From NCBI GenBank assembly GCA_963070105.1, contig OY718804.1, positions 6,347,317-6,411,316 of the forward strand: a stretch of DNA of 64,000 nt, given 5' to 3'. The notes under the pieces are model-generated. The model made no database searches and was not told the origin of the DNA. It worked only from the letters and a program-made list of their open reading frames with translations. A program made the position numbers and the translations under genes. Source of the DNA: Litomosoides sigmodontis (lineage: Eukaryota > Nematoda > Chromadorea > Rhabditida > Onchocercidae). This document shows positions 1 through 16,144 of this stretch, piece by piece; positions within the stretch are counted from its first letter, which is position 1, and the number at the start of each line of letters is the position of its first letter.

Positions 1-40
1 TTATGATTAGTTAAAATACGGATGATGTATATACGATTCA

Positions 41-1876
<1,836 letters not shown>

Positions 1877-1883
1877 CTGTAAA
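1877..1883 (-). promoter_or_regulatory. Probable spliced-leader acceptor abutting the DHX15 start codon
   Basis: On the minus strand the sequence reads TTTACAG directly followed by ATG. Because the ATG matches the conserved start of DHX15, this acceptor most likely receives a trans-spliced leader and leaves no gene-encoded 5' UTR. An upstream non-coding exon spliced in cis is the alternative. Confidence 0.5.
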
Positions 1884-4800
1884 TGCAATATACTTCTCTT
1901 ATTACTTCCGTGAAGCTAATACAACTCCCTCCTCTCCTTTCAGGCCGCACTCCTCCAAAGGAAATAAATCCCAATTACTTGATAGACGAAACAGGATACA
2001 ACGGGCCGTACGACTGCCCGTCAATACAAGCCTCTGCCCTGTTCTTCCGTGAGATGGGCAAAAGGAGCTGGAGGAGTTGGGTATAGTGTGGCGGAACTAA
2101 GTAACTTGTCTGCTGAGGAAGGTTGGCAGGTGAATGCACAAAACGACTAAATAGCTTGGGTTTAGTTGAAGTGTTGTAGCCGATGCTTTCGCAAAAGGCG
2201 GTGAGCTAGTGAACGATGGCTGTAAGATTTAAAGTTAGGAATAGGGAGGAATGATGGTTGTAATGGCCGATTTCGACAAAAGTGGAAGTGGAAGTGGAAG
2301 TAGGAGAAGTGGACTTCACGGCCTTGGGACCCGTTTATCCGTTGGATTTCCTTATGTTAATTCAAGGTAATTTGATGGAGTACGATCAAGTCGTTTGCCA
2401 GTCGTTTTTGCTTAGGTGCTTTAACACACACGTATAAATAGCAGAAAATGGATGGAATGATGTCGAAAGGAGATGTAGTGCACTGTAGTTTCTATATGCT
2501 TTTCAACCATATTTGTAACTCTACGCCACCTATTCACTTTAAAGTGGATTGATATATCGAATAGAAAGCGGAACATCCTTGCAAGCCTTCTCTTTTACCT
2601 ATATTTTCCGCTTGGATTGAGAAATCCACTTAATGTTTTACGTGTCTTTTCTTTCTCATTATACCGCTATTTATTTTATGTCACTGACTGCGCATAATGT
2701 GTGATAAGATAAATATTTCGTAAGAATTCATTTCGGACTTCATGAGTATTTGAAAAACTGTAAGTATGCTCAAACTTGGTTGATGGGGGCTTAATTAATG
2801 TTGAACTTAAAGAAGTTGTGTCGAAAGTGTATTGTAATATGGAGCTGTTTACACAAGCAGCAGCCTCGTTGATCGTGTACATTTGAAATGCCCATTTTTG
2901 AGTACGCGCTTAATGTTACATATAAAATTTTTATTTAGATTGCTGTTTTTATAAGGACGTATTTTTGGTTTTTCGAACAAGTGGTGTTTTGCAGGATTAA
3001 ATTTAACGATGTATTGAAAAGACAAAATATAAAGACCGGTTTACGAGTAAAAAATTTATTGAAGTGGAAGAGTGGCTTGTGCTGTTCTGTAGAAATGCAA
3101 ATATAACCATCAACAGAATATGTTTACTTGGAGCGAAGATGTCAAGTCTTTACCCGGACCTGTTGGAGGTTTGAGATTACTTTTTTTTGCAGAAATCTTA
3201 AAATTTGTGTACAATCAAGTACAGGAAAGGAAAGGCTCACCTCTGAATTACAACTTGTAACGTACTGCAAATTAAACAGAATTAGTGGTTTTTATCGAAC
3301 AGTAGCATACTAGATAGTTGCTGAATACGACTTACAGAACTTGTGATATGCTATCTAATGTTTACTGCAACCAGTAACTGTTTTCATCGTTTCAGTGAAA
3401 TATGACGATAGTATGACCGTCCTGAAAATACATTTGGTAGTGATGGGAATTAGGGAGAAGACGATGGTTCGCGCAGCAAATACTGATGTACATCTTAAAT
3501 ACAACGAAGAGTAGGGTATTTGTAAATTTGGTTTAAATTAAGGAATTACGACCTTAATAATAAATTTTCAGAACATTTCATTATGAGTTGAATGAAGTGG
3601 CTATTGTGGAGATACAGAAATTGTTTTGTAAATTCCTTTTTTGAAAGCAATAGAGCTAGCGAATGTAAAAGATAATGATAATACTTTCATAGCTTTTTGA
3701 GGCCATTGGAAACTGCTGAGAGATTTGTAGAGTACTAGGGTGACGAAACTTTTGATTTCTAGAGTATTAAAGTAAATTTTGTGAGATGTAGTGAAAGTAA
3801 ATTTTCTATTCGACCATTTTTTACAGAGGTCTGAGTGTACTGTTGGAAGTGTTCAAATTAAACAAAAGGACGAGGCCACCAATGAAGACAGTTTTGGAAA
3901 AGCGATATTTTGAGATGCCAAAGTGTCCAAATAAAATATTAAGTGTTGATTATAAATTAAAGAAAAATCAATGTATACTGTCTGTTCGTAAATCTTTTCC
4001 TGGTCTCTGGGCTAATGCTCTTTCCTTATAGGGTTTGTTGTTTGTTTTGAGTTTCATGGACTCTAAGTGAGTTTTTTTGGGAGTGGTAACGTGCTTTTGG
4101 TTCGTCAATTATTGTCTTTTTCGAAGAACACAGTGCACTGCTGTCAGCATTACTTGTACGGAGCAGGATTATTTAAATTCAGCTTCGTGATGGACAAAGT
4201 ATAACAGTATGGGCATGCATACTACTGTGATTGAAATTTTTTACTTCATTGAATTTATTGCATTTGTTAACTTTGTACGTGTGCGTGATCACTTATTTCC
4301 AGTAGTCAATGACCTATCTGATGTACATTTTTTAATCGACAAAGAGATTGTAGCACTAAGTTTTGAAATTCTCATATCGTTTCCTTCTTTGTTTTCTTTG
4401 TTATTATCAAATGCAGATTTGAGTGGCTGGTTTTTTTTAAGTATTAGAAGTACGGATTTTTTAAATATTGTTCTTCGAGTTACCGTGAAGAATCTGCTTA
4501 ATAAAATCATATTTAGCTCAGAATTTTAACAATCATAGAACGATAATTGTGCAAGAAACATTTATCAAGGCAGCCTAATCAGGAAATGAATCGATAAGTA
4601 GGTGATGAACTTGTCTGACTGGGGCTGGTGTGAGAGGAAAATCTCTTTGATGTGTGTATTCATCATTATCCCTCAGCGATAACATTGTTGAGAAGGATTA
4701 TGAAGTTCGGTAATTATCGGAAAGTAATGGGGGTAGGATGAAAATGAATGTTACATTCGCACTTCCGTTTTATGATGAAAGCGTTCCCAAGCAACGTTAC

Positions 4801-4889
4801 TTGTTTGAGGGACTTCATTCAGCTGCTCTTGTCATTTGACTTGAAAACCCAATGTGTAATTCTGTGATGGCTTATGAAAAGCAATGTAT

Positions 4890-4945
4890 CACAATTCTGT
4901 GATTGGGCAAGCCATTATCGGGTTTTGCCCAATCACAGAATTGTG
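4890..4945. repeat. Perfect 21-bp inverted repeat (hairpin)
   Basis: The arm at 4890-4910 is the exact reverse complement of 4925-4945, with a 14-nt spacer. Flanking bases on both sides can pair further only imperfectly. It lies in a stretch without coding sequence. It could be a small-RNA precursor, the core of a short inverted-repeat transposable element, or a chance palindrome. The arm length makes chance unlikely. Confidence 0.85.
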
Positions 4946-7080
4946 CGATCAATTTATCATGTGAAGTATTGTCCTACAGATGATCACTTCGTTTGACCAT
5001 TATCTCGTACGCCTCCTATCAGTTCACATCCATTCTTTCCAATGTCTTTGAAGCTTCTCCCCGGGATTTCTTTTTGAATTTTCCATTCTGAGTTTGAAAT
5101 CGCAATATTATTTATAGTTTCTTTTATATTTTACTGCCTTATGCTTACATTTCTCCATCACTTATCAATGTCTTATAAATAAAAATGATTAGTCCAGTCT
5201 TGGGAGAACATAATGCAAGTCGTAAATTGTAATCATTCATCTTTATTATTTCCAATTCACAAATTTACTATTAAAAAATGCCATTTAGCTACTTCATAAT
5301 GATTTCTGTTGATTGACGTGTTATCACATAAACGGTATTCATCTGGCCGAGCAAAGTTAGCTTTATAAGTGAATTTAATTCGGTCATCGACAGGTCATTT
5401 GTATAAGAAAGGTCATTTCATTTCATTAGGAATTTCCAGAGTGAAACCGTAGTGATAATGGTGTATTTCATAATTTCTGAAGTAATGAAAGATCTACAAC
5501 AAATGTGCCTCTTCATTGCCCTAAAATCAATAGCATTCCTCGGAGGCATTTTCAAGGAGGTTTCAGTAAGTGCAAGAGAAATGAAGTTTGAGAGTGTAAT
5601 AGCACAAAGAAGAGATAAAGGAATTCGCAGATGCGTTCTTTCATCCATGGAACTCCATTTCAAAATATCTTTTTGAAATTATACCAAAAATGCAGCGCAT
5701 GACCATCGCTGCCTTGCTAAATGCAAATCTAAGGGGTATGGGATCGATTTTTTGGGGATGAAGAGTGTACGTACACTACGCTTCAGAGCTGCTTACTGAA
5801 CTGGGCCTTGCAAGGCCTGCGGAGTAGTTCGAAGATTTGAAGGTTTTGCTCTGAAACAAAACTATGCTACTGCTGTTGTCCACACTTACCACTTTTACTT
5901 CCTGTTCGCTGCTCCTACTCCTGAAGCACTGCCCTACAGTTACAGGTTCGTATTTCCATCCGTAATACTCTACTGAATAGCAACAATAGGCAACGTGGGT
6001 AGCGGGGAGATCAGATCGCAGGTGATCTCTTCAAACAATAACGGTCAGCCTGTTTACTGGTCATCCTCTACGATGTTTTGGGAATGGTTGTTCACTTGAA
6101 GGATCTTTTGCAAAATATCCGTTCAGTTCAGTATGCATGCTTTGTCATGCGCTTTGACCATTCGCCATTTGTCTAAATTTCTCCTCAGTATGAGATTAGA
6201 TATATAAATGTTAGTTACTGCTGCATAGTAAAAATAAATATCAGATTAATTTCATATATTCAATCTAAATTCACCCACCTTACTCCTCGTTAATTGTCAC
6301 TATAGATTACTTCTAATCAATTGTTAAAGCACATTAATTATCAAAGTATGAGAATTATCGCAAGTCATTTTAACTCTCTCCATCATACTCTTCCATTTGG
6401 CCTAGTGAAAATGATTTGAGAAAGTCTAGTGAGTCGATCATTTCTCTTCTGTTTGATTTCATTAGGTTATATAATTTCAAAATTTAAAGGTTTCTTCGAA
6501 ATTTTCAAAAATACAGCGTGAGGGAAACAGACTTCGGCACAGCAAGAAATATTACTTTAAACTTTTAGCAATAATCCCTCAGCTTTTTTTTTAAAAGATT
6601 ATCTTTCAATACGTTTGTTATAAGCAAACAGGCAGGAAATGTTAATGATGAAAATTCCCTCAAAAAGTCTCTTACACAAAGCGACAGGAGGAGATGTCTA
6701 GCCGTTCTTTCATGAGAACACTAATTGGTATAAACGTGGAGTGAGAAGGCTGAAATTTCAAACCAGTTTACAAATTTATGAATTTAGCATAAATATTACG
6801 ACTTGCCCGTCGAAAAGATTCGAAAATGAGTGCAATTGCTATTTGTGACGGAAAGTCTCTTCCTTCATTATACGCCTTCTAGTGAATTCTTCATTTCTCC
6901 GTTTTCATCCTTTCAGAAGCTTTCATTCTTCTAGAAACGGTGATCTTTTAATTTTTCCATCATTAGGGGTAGAATGGAAGTAAACAGGGTGGTAGCAGGA
7001 GAAGGAAGATGGTTCACTTTCACCGGTGACGAAGAAATGGAGTGGCAATACGCATCTTAGGTTGGAAGAGTTGTGTTTCA

Positions 7081-7125
7081 GAGAGGGAGAGAGAGAGAGA
7101 GAGAGAGAGGGAGAAAGAGAGAAAC
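7081..7125. repeat. GA-rich simple repeat
   Basis: Polypurine (GA)n tract with a few G and A interruptions, about 670 bp upstream of the first recognised TMEM132 exon. Confidence 0.9.
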
Positions 7126-7792
7126 TAAGTTTTCCCGTTGTTGGGAATCAAGCGCACTAGTGAGGGAGGAAAAGTCAGTAGAGTGATCGATGGATGAATA
7201 GATGGATTTGACTGAAAGGATCGTACGCACTTCTTCAGGTGATCACAGTTCACTTAAAGATTTCTGTAATTCAATTCGGTTTTTCCCGACGGAAATTGAA
7301 GGATTTGCAAAATTTGTCGTTTACTTTCGTTAGCATACACAGACATACTGCCAGTGTTTGAAAAGTTAATACTTCCAAAAAATTTGACAATTTTGTGATA
7401 CTAAATTCCTGAATTTATGAAAGAAAGAGTTGAAATTACTACTTTCTTATTTCGTGTGCTATGCTAATTACTGTTTCCCTAAATATGTCATAACTAAAAG
7501 AGCAGAACGCTGTACTTCCTGTCTCCTCACCTTCCTCAATCCATCTTAAACTCGTTGATCAAGTAAAATTAGAGCAAATGATGGCATCAGATGAACAGTG
7601 ACGTGTGAGGCGAATCATGCAAAACACGCTTTTTCTTCTTCATGAAAATCCCCAACCATGGCTAATTGAAATATGAGGCGCAGGTAAAAAGCTTTAGGAT
7701 GAGTTTTGCCTTTCTCTCGGAATCGATCTTTTCTACTTCCAACTGCTGCTACCATCCTGTAAAATATTCGTGTTATGAATTTGCTTTTGTAG

Positions 7793-10700
7793 GAATCTAC
7801 CTCTCAGTGGTCTCTGATGTGAATGGGTTCGCATTGTTCTCACCACAACAGGGCGCAAATTATAACAGAACAACAATTTTTTTACAGGTTTTTTATCAAC
7901 ATATAAGCTATTTCTTTTGCTTCCATTTTAAATTTGAACAGTTAAAAACATTGCTGCTGCAGGATGGCTGTCCATCTCGGTCGAGTTCAGTCGTTGGAGT
8001 AGAATCTGGGCGACGTCATGTGCTTCCATTAGATGCTGTTAGAAGGCCACATTGCGCTGTGATGATCAAAACTGCTTCCACTGCAATTTCTCTGGTAGGA
8101 ATTACCACTTTCCATTTGTTCATGGAAATTGTCCGTTCTCGTTCAATGTTTATACTTCAGGAGAGGCCATTTGTGGATTTGGTGGCGATAGCGGATATTT
8201 CAGCATTGTCTCACATTCGTCACCCTATTTGCGTTACCGCACAACTGACACTGTCAGCATCTGTTACGGTTCCGGTATCATGCACCCTATCACCGTTCGA
8301 TTCTGCTCGTCAGTCGTGCCTTCTGCGAATTATCGTACCTTACTCGTGGTTTCCGCTTAATAGTAGTCATAAGCAGGTTCAATTATTTTCCAACCGTTGT
8401 ATACCTAACATTTAGTATCTTATTGTTGTAAAATTTCATGAATTACAACTCCATGCAGTATTGAATTAGCAAAGATGAGAGATGGCAAGATATTGCATCT
8501 TTCGGTAACATTCAAAGACCCTAAGAAAATATCATTGCTTGGTAATTGAGTAAAGCTGCTCTATCAGCAGTTTAATAAGTTCATCGATTAAATGAGATGG
8601 GTAGCATTATGAGCACTATTTTTGGTCACTGAAATGATGCCTCACTACTCATGAATTTGTTAACAGTGAAATTGTGATTTACAGATCGTCACACTTCTAC
8701 ATTCCATAGATAAAGAATGTGGTGCTTTACATGCTGAATTACATCGTACAAAAATAACGCTTCTGTCGCCTTCTTTAAACTACAAATCGTTTGATCTCGA
8801 CAAGCAATCTCCTACATTGTATGTAACTGTATCCAAATTTCATATTAATGCTAAAATTACAATGATGGAGTGAAAGGCCGTTTAAGTTTCTCTACTTTTT
8901 ATATGAAACAGAGAGTTAACTATTGAAATCTATAAAAATCAAACCGTTCGATGATTTTAAATTTTGAATTAATTTTAGTCATTTGCAACTCATGTCACCA
9001 ACGAATTTCACGCTTGCAGCAAGTTCACTTACAACTTTATTGTTGCATTTCGATTATGATGGTAGCAATGAAACTCACTTGACGGCCGTACAAATAAAGT
9101 ATTTCTCAATTCTAACTCACTTTTTTTTGTTTAGCAATTCGAAAATATGACGTATTTCGGAGGGTATGGCTATTATTGCGCACTTGTCGCAGACATTGCG
9201 TAATCTTTCATTGGAATAGCTGCACGAAGGTATAGAACACGAATTTGCTTCAAAATCATAATTGCTCATTAGATAAAATATTGCAGAATTTGGTTGAGCA
9301 GTTATTTGAAACTTCTTAGTGTCACTTCAGCCGATCCAAAGCTATGGACAGTACAAGCGGAAAGTGCTTCTCATCCTGATACTCACATGATATTTACATG
9401 TCAGTACCACTCCTCCTCATCCTTAGATGATAATTTGGAAAGGTGTGCTGATTTCAATCAGTATCTTTTCAGTTGTTTTTGATTCTTCATTTTGCAATGC
9501 ATGTTATATTATTAACTTGTCTGTTTTATAATATTGTCATCGATTGTCGTTTCACAGCGAATAATATTGTTTGAAGTGCTAATTTCTATTTAACACCTCA
9601 AATTTCTTGTGATATATGGAAGTGCAGTCGGCAAGAATGCTTTTTCTTTCATTTATATACAAATGAATTTTTGAACTTAAAACTGTGCTTCATTTTATTA
9701 GCTCTTCTAACTATGCAATTACACATTACCATAATCGACATTTTTTATAGATTCAACGGGTATATGATGATGATGCTAATCAAAGTAAAGGGCTCATTGG
9801 GAACAAAGTCCGAAAAACAATCTATTGATGGTGATTTGGTTAGAGTGCACTGGGAAGTGCAATATTTTATTTCCGAAAATTCTACTTATGTGGTATAACT
9901 TTTTTTTTCAACTAATCAACTCCGCTAATACTAACTGATCCATCCTCAATTGTGCCTTATTCATCAAATAGTCTCAATATTGCTGTTCATATATGGTGAT
10001 TTTTAAAGATTCAGATTTTGAAAACAATATTTTTATTGTTTAGGGCAAAACGACAACAAAGAGAGTAACAACACAATTCCGCATATTTTCGGATTTCGTT
10101 TATGCTTTGCTGCCAATGATCAAAGTAAATAAGCTAATAATCGTTTATGCTCATATTTTGTGTTGTTCATTTTATTACGAAAATCAAAAATTTAACGTAC
10201 AACTTCCATCTTTTAATGATAGGATATATTCAGGGAGAAAATTTGATCAATACAGCAGTACTGTCAGGAAAACAGGCAGCAGTACCAATGAAAATATTTT
10301 CCATTACGGAAGGCGGAAGTCTAAATGATGTAACTAGCAGTTCATACTGTTTGAGTGCCGAATCACGAGTTTTGAAGGCTTCACCAAGTTGTAGCTCCAT
10401 TTATGTTGATGGGTTCGTTTATCCCACCAATTCTAATCATCAATACTATAAAGGAAATTAGCTTTTGCAATCTTATCCTTTGCTTGAAAGCCTGGTCGTC
10501 TGATTGACAAATTTAAAAGTTGGAAATTTTGTTGGAATCCAATTTTACACTTTACTGTCATCACAATTCATTTTATTTTCAGCTAATTAACAGACTTTGT
10601 TGATCCTTCTGTTGGCAGTTTTTGATTTTAAGTGATAAATTGAGTTATAAACAATTCCCACACTAATCTAGATCAGAATTACGTGGTATGAATAAAGTTA

Positions 10701-13700
10701 AAGTGCACATCCGTTTTCAAACACTGAGCAGTTCGGTCGAAGTTACAGTTTGGTATCCACGACTCCCCATAACTGTTTGGTTATCAGATCCAGTACTGAA
10801 TTCCATCAAAGGTTTTCTTATTTACATTTACGTTATCTCAGATGATTGCAATGAGAAATATGAGCTTACACCGTGACGATAATGTCATTTGTGCTAGTTA
10901 TACTGAGTTTACTCAGGTTCATTTCGCACAGGGAAATTTCCAAGCTGAGCATTTCAGACTGGCAAATAGCAGTATGGAAATGGCTTTCTAGCAGGCGTAG
11001 AAGGGAGGCTCGACAATTTGGTTGTGTTAATAAGTACCAAGAAGCTGAGGTATAGTTACATTTCACTAACCTGGCTATATTTTCCGGTGAGCACTTGAGA
11101 AAAGTTCACTACAGTGTCTTGAACTATTTTATCAAAAGTTTTCGCATAATAGGTTCGCATTCTTGCAAGTTACTATGTGGGAGATAAAGAGACAGGAGAA
11201 AGGATCTATCTATCCGGCAGTCGAGATATTTTATTCGACGTAACAGCGTTGACAATGAATCATGTGCACAGTTCAAATATTGGTGTTGCTGTTGTGTTAT
11301 CCCGACAGGACCGCATTTTTGTTGTGGCTCATCGTTCTGGTTCAGCCAGGTTTGTAAAGGAGATATGGAAATGAAATCATTCATGAATATCTATGATATC
11401 ATGCTGCTTTAACAGTATTATTTTTATAGGATAACAGTACGCTCAAACACTCCCAACATCGATTATGGAAGCGCTCCAATTGTGGTACCGCCTAATTACT
11501 GTTATTATTATCTGATAATATTTTTTCTTCCTTTAGTTTCTGAAACATTGACTTGCTTAATGTAAATGTGCAGGTGACAGAAGATGCTGTAACGATACGA
11601 CGGCTTGCGGTAGAAGGAGTTGTTGATATTGCTTTGGATATTGAACGGATTCCCAGAAAGACTCATGAATATGTTGTTTCGACATTCATTCAAAATACTT
11701 TGACTCATAAATATCAGGTTAACTTTTCAAATGCTTCACTTTTACTTCGCGTCCCTCTGTACATTATTCGACTGAGTGGCAGATTTTCAAGTTAAAAGAT
11801 ATTTGAAATTTGTCGCCACATCTTCAAATGTTACGGGGATGAGAATTCTATAATAAGTCATGTAAATGCTAAATGATGTCAAATCAGACTGCGCTGTCCA
11901 TAATGATTGAAATGAAAGATTATTTGAACGATACGTAAGAAACAAATGAAAAACTCGATTAATTTTAGCATGAATCACGCGACGTATGAAATTAAATATT
12001 TACAGCACGCCACTCTGGTTTGTCGGTTATATTTCTCGGATGAACAAATGCTTGAATTAAGCGATATCCCGTCAGAGCAATACGTATTGAAAGGATGGAG
12101 TTCAAATGAGCAAGCTGTAGCATTGAATCATGAGCCGGGTGGTCATAATATTGAACTAATTGTTCTACAGAATGTCAAGAATGTGGTGATCTCACTTAGC
12201 CTACACAGTCCACCTCAGTGCAGTGAGCCGGATTCCAGAGCTATCGGTCAAATCGATTATCCTGTACTTGTTGAATTCAACGCAAATGAACTTACTAGTA
12301 CATCATCCATTATTAATTGTTAGTTTGATCTATAAATAGAATTTTGAAATTCGGTCGTTATGTTTAATTACTTCGTTATTCTCCTCTTTTTTTTCTTCCC
12401 ACAATTGTTTCATTATTGTCATGTAAAGTTCAGTAATAATTAAGTTTTTCTTATATAGCCATTGCAAGGAATTTTCCCTGTGAATTCGAAGAAATAATTT
12501 AATTAAGGATAATGCAGTATTCCTAAAAATAGGCTGTTGTTGTCTCGTTTTTCGCTATCCATTAATCATGAAATCGTGTTTTGAAATTCATGGATTTAAA
12601 AAAATAGAAACACTTAGAAACCAAACCATAACAAAACGATTAATGCATAGTTGGAAATTTAATTTTTAAGTTTCTGTTCAAAAGTAGCTTAAGAATAGAT
12701 ATTTATTTTAACTGCAGGGGAAACAAAGTTTTGGAAATATATTTTCCAATTGGACCAGCTGTCGAAAACACAGTACAGCCCGTTGATAGATCTGCTCTAT
12801 TAACACTTAAACTTCACTAATCAAATGTTAGCAGGGGCTATACTTGTTTAATAGATTTTATTTTATTTTTTATAGATAATGGCGGTGAGAAATTGGAGTC
12901 AACCGCAAATTCTAACAGTTGGAATTCGGAGGTGTTGCTCGGATTGATAATTCTTTTCGGCGTAGTAATAGGTATTGTACATGCGATAGGTTCCAGGGCT
13001 AGACAGCCACTCAATGAAGGTTATGAGAAGTTAGTACTGCCAATCCTTACACGATTAAGTTCCTCAAGTTCGTGTGGAAAAGATGAAAATTCGCAGGAAT
13101 GGATATGGTTATCTAAAGCACAAATTGATGGTGCTAGTATAAACAGCAGGTTTGTTGTGTTTGTTTGATAAGAGGGAGGTTTAATTGCTTGAAAGCGTGG
13201 GATAAGGTAGTTTGAACTTTACCTTTTTTTTCCCTTATTTGGAGAAATGCATACATTTTTTTGTTTGCCATTTGATATTGCTCAGGTGGGAGAAGCATTT
13301 GTAAAAGGTTAATTCAGATATTCACAGAAATCAACCATGGATGTTGCTGATAACGTATCAAGTATAAGTAACGGAAGTACTCAACGCAGCATGTCCTACC
13401 GTGGATCAGAAATTAGCATATTTATATCTCCACAGCCTGCTGTAGCTGTAAGCTTATTTCTTTATGGGAGCAATTAACAGATGAAACTTGTTAGTGATAA
13501 CAATGACTGGCATTTTTCGGAATTTCACTACATTATTTATTTCGTGTTGCAAAGAAAAGAACATTGATGATCGATCGACCCCTAAACTTGGAATTTTTTC
13601 AGATCAACCTTGATTCATTAGAAAGACATACAACGAGTTGGCGTGGTAGATCGAAAGCCAAACTGATAAAAAATGCAATGATTGATAGCAGTTCTTCAGA

Positions 13701-14064
13701 ACATAACCTTTCCAGATATTCATATGCAAACTCGAGTGGTAAGGCTAATGACTGGAATATGTTTTTCGATTTGCAGACGGGTTTAATTTTACTGAGACAG
13801 TATGGGCTCTTCTCTGCCACTTGTTTGGACATTTACAACCCTTTAACTCCAAATTAGATGAAACAAGTCGCATTTGTTGTTTTAGGGTACAGCTTTACTC
13901 CGTTCACTTCCAGTAGCAATGAAAAAAATTTGTCGAGCAGAGGAAGAGGAGGAGGAGGAGCGACCGTAGCAATACCTAAACAGATCTGTTGGCGGCATGT
14001 CGATCGTGATTTTAGTTTCGATTCCATGCTTGATGTGAATGGAGGCACAGAAACGGTTACCTAA
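7793..14064 (+). CDS. tmem-132: TMEM132-family single-pass membrane protein (first exon not found)
   Basis: Neuronal type I membrane protein with tandem Ig/cadherin-like extracellular domains; family members connect adhesion to the actin-regulating WAVE complex. Nineteen exons fit in phase: 7793-7887, 7963-8376, 8685-8818, 8979-9087, 9135-9163, 9287-9442, 9751-9892, 10044-10124, 10234-10412, 10672-10811, 10958-11049, 11153-11349, 11430-11484, 11574-11717, 12006-12297, 12876-13149, 13318-13447, 13603-13738 and 13886-14064, giving 991 residues plus a missing signal-peptide exon. Family landmarks are VLPLDAV, ADPKLWTVQ, INTAVLSGK, VTVWYPRLPI, the NSIK-DWQ junction and, after the transmembrane helix LLGLIILFGVVIGIVHAI, the cytoplasmic EWIWL motif. 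The tail is rich in Ser and Gly and ends at TAA 14064. The 29-bp exon and its neighbours are the least secure part. Vertebrate members are about 1,000-1,100 residues. Confidence 0.88.
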
Positions 14065-16144
14065 GTGCTATTTCCAGTCCTATTACCTTACTCGGAATTT
14101 CGATTTTTATTTTTTATTTTGAATTTTTTTGCTCGCTTTACTGTCCATGTTCTGTTGCTTCTGCATTTCCATCATCATTCATGACATCAATGTGCTTCTT
14201 GTTGCTTCCGGTAGAAAACATTAAAGGTGTGAAAGTTTTAATTCTCCGACTCGTTAAGGCCATAAATTATGAGTTTTTATAACTTTTAAATTAAGAATAA
14301 TAAGCCAACATTCGCTAGCTACTACCTCACCCCTCATGAAAAAAATTAGCACAGCCATCAGCAAAAAAATCCCCGTAGTGCATGTAAAGTGCTCCAACAT
14401 GTTTAGGGTGATATACTAGTCAGGTTCCATTAGTTTTAATTAATTACCTTTGTCAATTACTAATCTTAACAGTTAATCATAGGCTCAAAGGAACACAATC
14501 TTTCGCAAAATTCAGTGGCCGAAATCGCCGGGGTCTCTTAACCGGTTTGACAATTCGAATTTCTACTTTTAAAAACCAAGTATAATGAATAGTTTCCGAC
14601 TGGAATAACCCATTTCGCTTCCGAATTCTCTGATTCGAATAATTTCCTGTCAGAAAAGCACAAAGCATATTAAATTTAAATTCTCTTTATTCATCACTTG
14701 TATTGACAATGTACTGACCGTTTGATAAGTTTCCACGGGTAAAAAGATACAATTTTCCATTATTTGCTTTTATAAAAATCATTCCATTCTTACTGTAATG
14801 GTGTGACAACTAATGAAGCGTATTAAAATTTACATTTTATGCTTATCATACAGAATAGCATTAGTATAAGCGTCTTATTTCATTAAATTAAATTTAAAAA
14901 CCGACCAAAGAACCTAAACACGAGCATTCTATTTGTTTACTAACCCACAAGGAAAGTATTTCAAATATACAATATTTCAATGCACGGGAAACTACAGACG
15001 AGAACTTCACCGGCCCTTCTGCTTGAAGTGACACTAAAGCAATGAGCAATATGTTCCGAACACATAATTGCAAGTATTTCAAAAGAACAATAGACTCTCT
15101 CTTGCCTTCTTTAACACCGGCTTGCATCCAAAGAGTATTAAAATTTAGCGTTATCTGGCAGTCACCTAATTAATCTATTAGGAGATTGATGAAATGACAA
15201 GTTTGACAGATGTGCGTCATATTAACGTTATGGTGCAGAATTACAACCCCAATTCATCACCGAGGTCCCGCTAATTAATGAAATCAATATTCAACACTGA
15301 AATGTTTTTAAATTAATAAACTTACAGCCGTATTTAGACAGCTTTATTCCGATTATTGCTTGGATATCTTACAGGCAAAAATGTTTAAAATCTTGACACC
15401 GTAAAATTATCGTAGGAAATGACCCAGAAGCTACTAGGTGTAAATGGAAAGCTAACGCGGATATGTAAAGTGGAAAAACGGAATAAAATTGGATGACCTG
15501 GTACTAAAATTCAAATAGAAATCAGCAACGAAAGAAAATAGAACAAACCCGCAGTGGATATTTCATCGAAGAATTTAGCGTTTGAGGTCGAAAAGAGTAA
15601 CTAATACAAGTTCAATGACCACACTGAATTGCATATGTCGACTAGGTAAAAACAATAGCAAAACTCAAAAAACATATTTTCTAATACAAAGACACTGACT
15701 TCATTCAGTACTGCTGATATTGTGGCTTTTTTTCTTGTTCAAGTGTGATTTCATTTCATTTTTTTCGTTTGAAATAAAATTTATTTTCTTTTCCGAGCCG
15801 ATATTAGATTTTTCTCTTTTCAACAAACAGTAGTATATAATATAATCACAACAGCAATATAAAGAGAACAAAATAACCGTGATAACAGACTTTAGGAGAA
15901 ATTCTTAAGAACTGAGAAATACAATTATAACGAAAATGCTACCTATGCAGTAGGACTATAAATAATATGATTGTTGCTGTAGGTGAATCGCTAAGTGTTG
16001 TGAAAAAAGATCGTAGAAGTGTGGATTCAAGATTTGATTTAGAAGTAATTTTACAGAAAATGTAGCCTGTCAAGTACTTTCCATTGATGACAAAAATTTC
16101 TGAAAGTCAAACATGAACGATTTACTGACCAGACATTCTACCAG
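14065..16144. other. Convergent intergenic region TMEM132 / RBM26
   Basis: Lies between two tail-to-tail genes, so it should hold both 3' UTRs. Very AT-rich with short meaningless frames. I saw no conserved coding sequence, RNA gene or repeat. Confidence 0.6.

Larger units (their letters stand above)
1884..7792. other. Gene-poor region between DHX15 and TMEM132
   Basis: About 5.9 kb with only short, non-conserved open frames on both strands. It should contain the DHX15 promoter and, somewhere, the missing signal-peptide exon of TMEM132, which I could not identify. Its recognisable contents are a perfect hairpin near 4.9 kb and a GA-rich simple repeat near 7.1 kb. I recognised no other gene. 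Confidence 0.6.

Noticed and set aside
4209..4529. 106-residue frame (+), considered as the missing TMEM132 first exon
   Set aside because: Hydrophobic only because the DNA is T-rich. No TMEM132 similarity and no donor at the phase needed (one leftover base).
9671..9735. Upstream extension of a TMEM132 exon
   Set aside because: The frame is open before the TTTTTTATAG acceptor at 9750, but those bases are intronic by phase and similarity.
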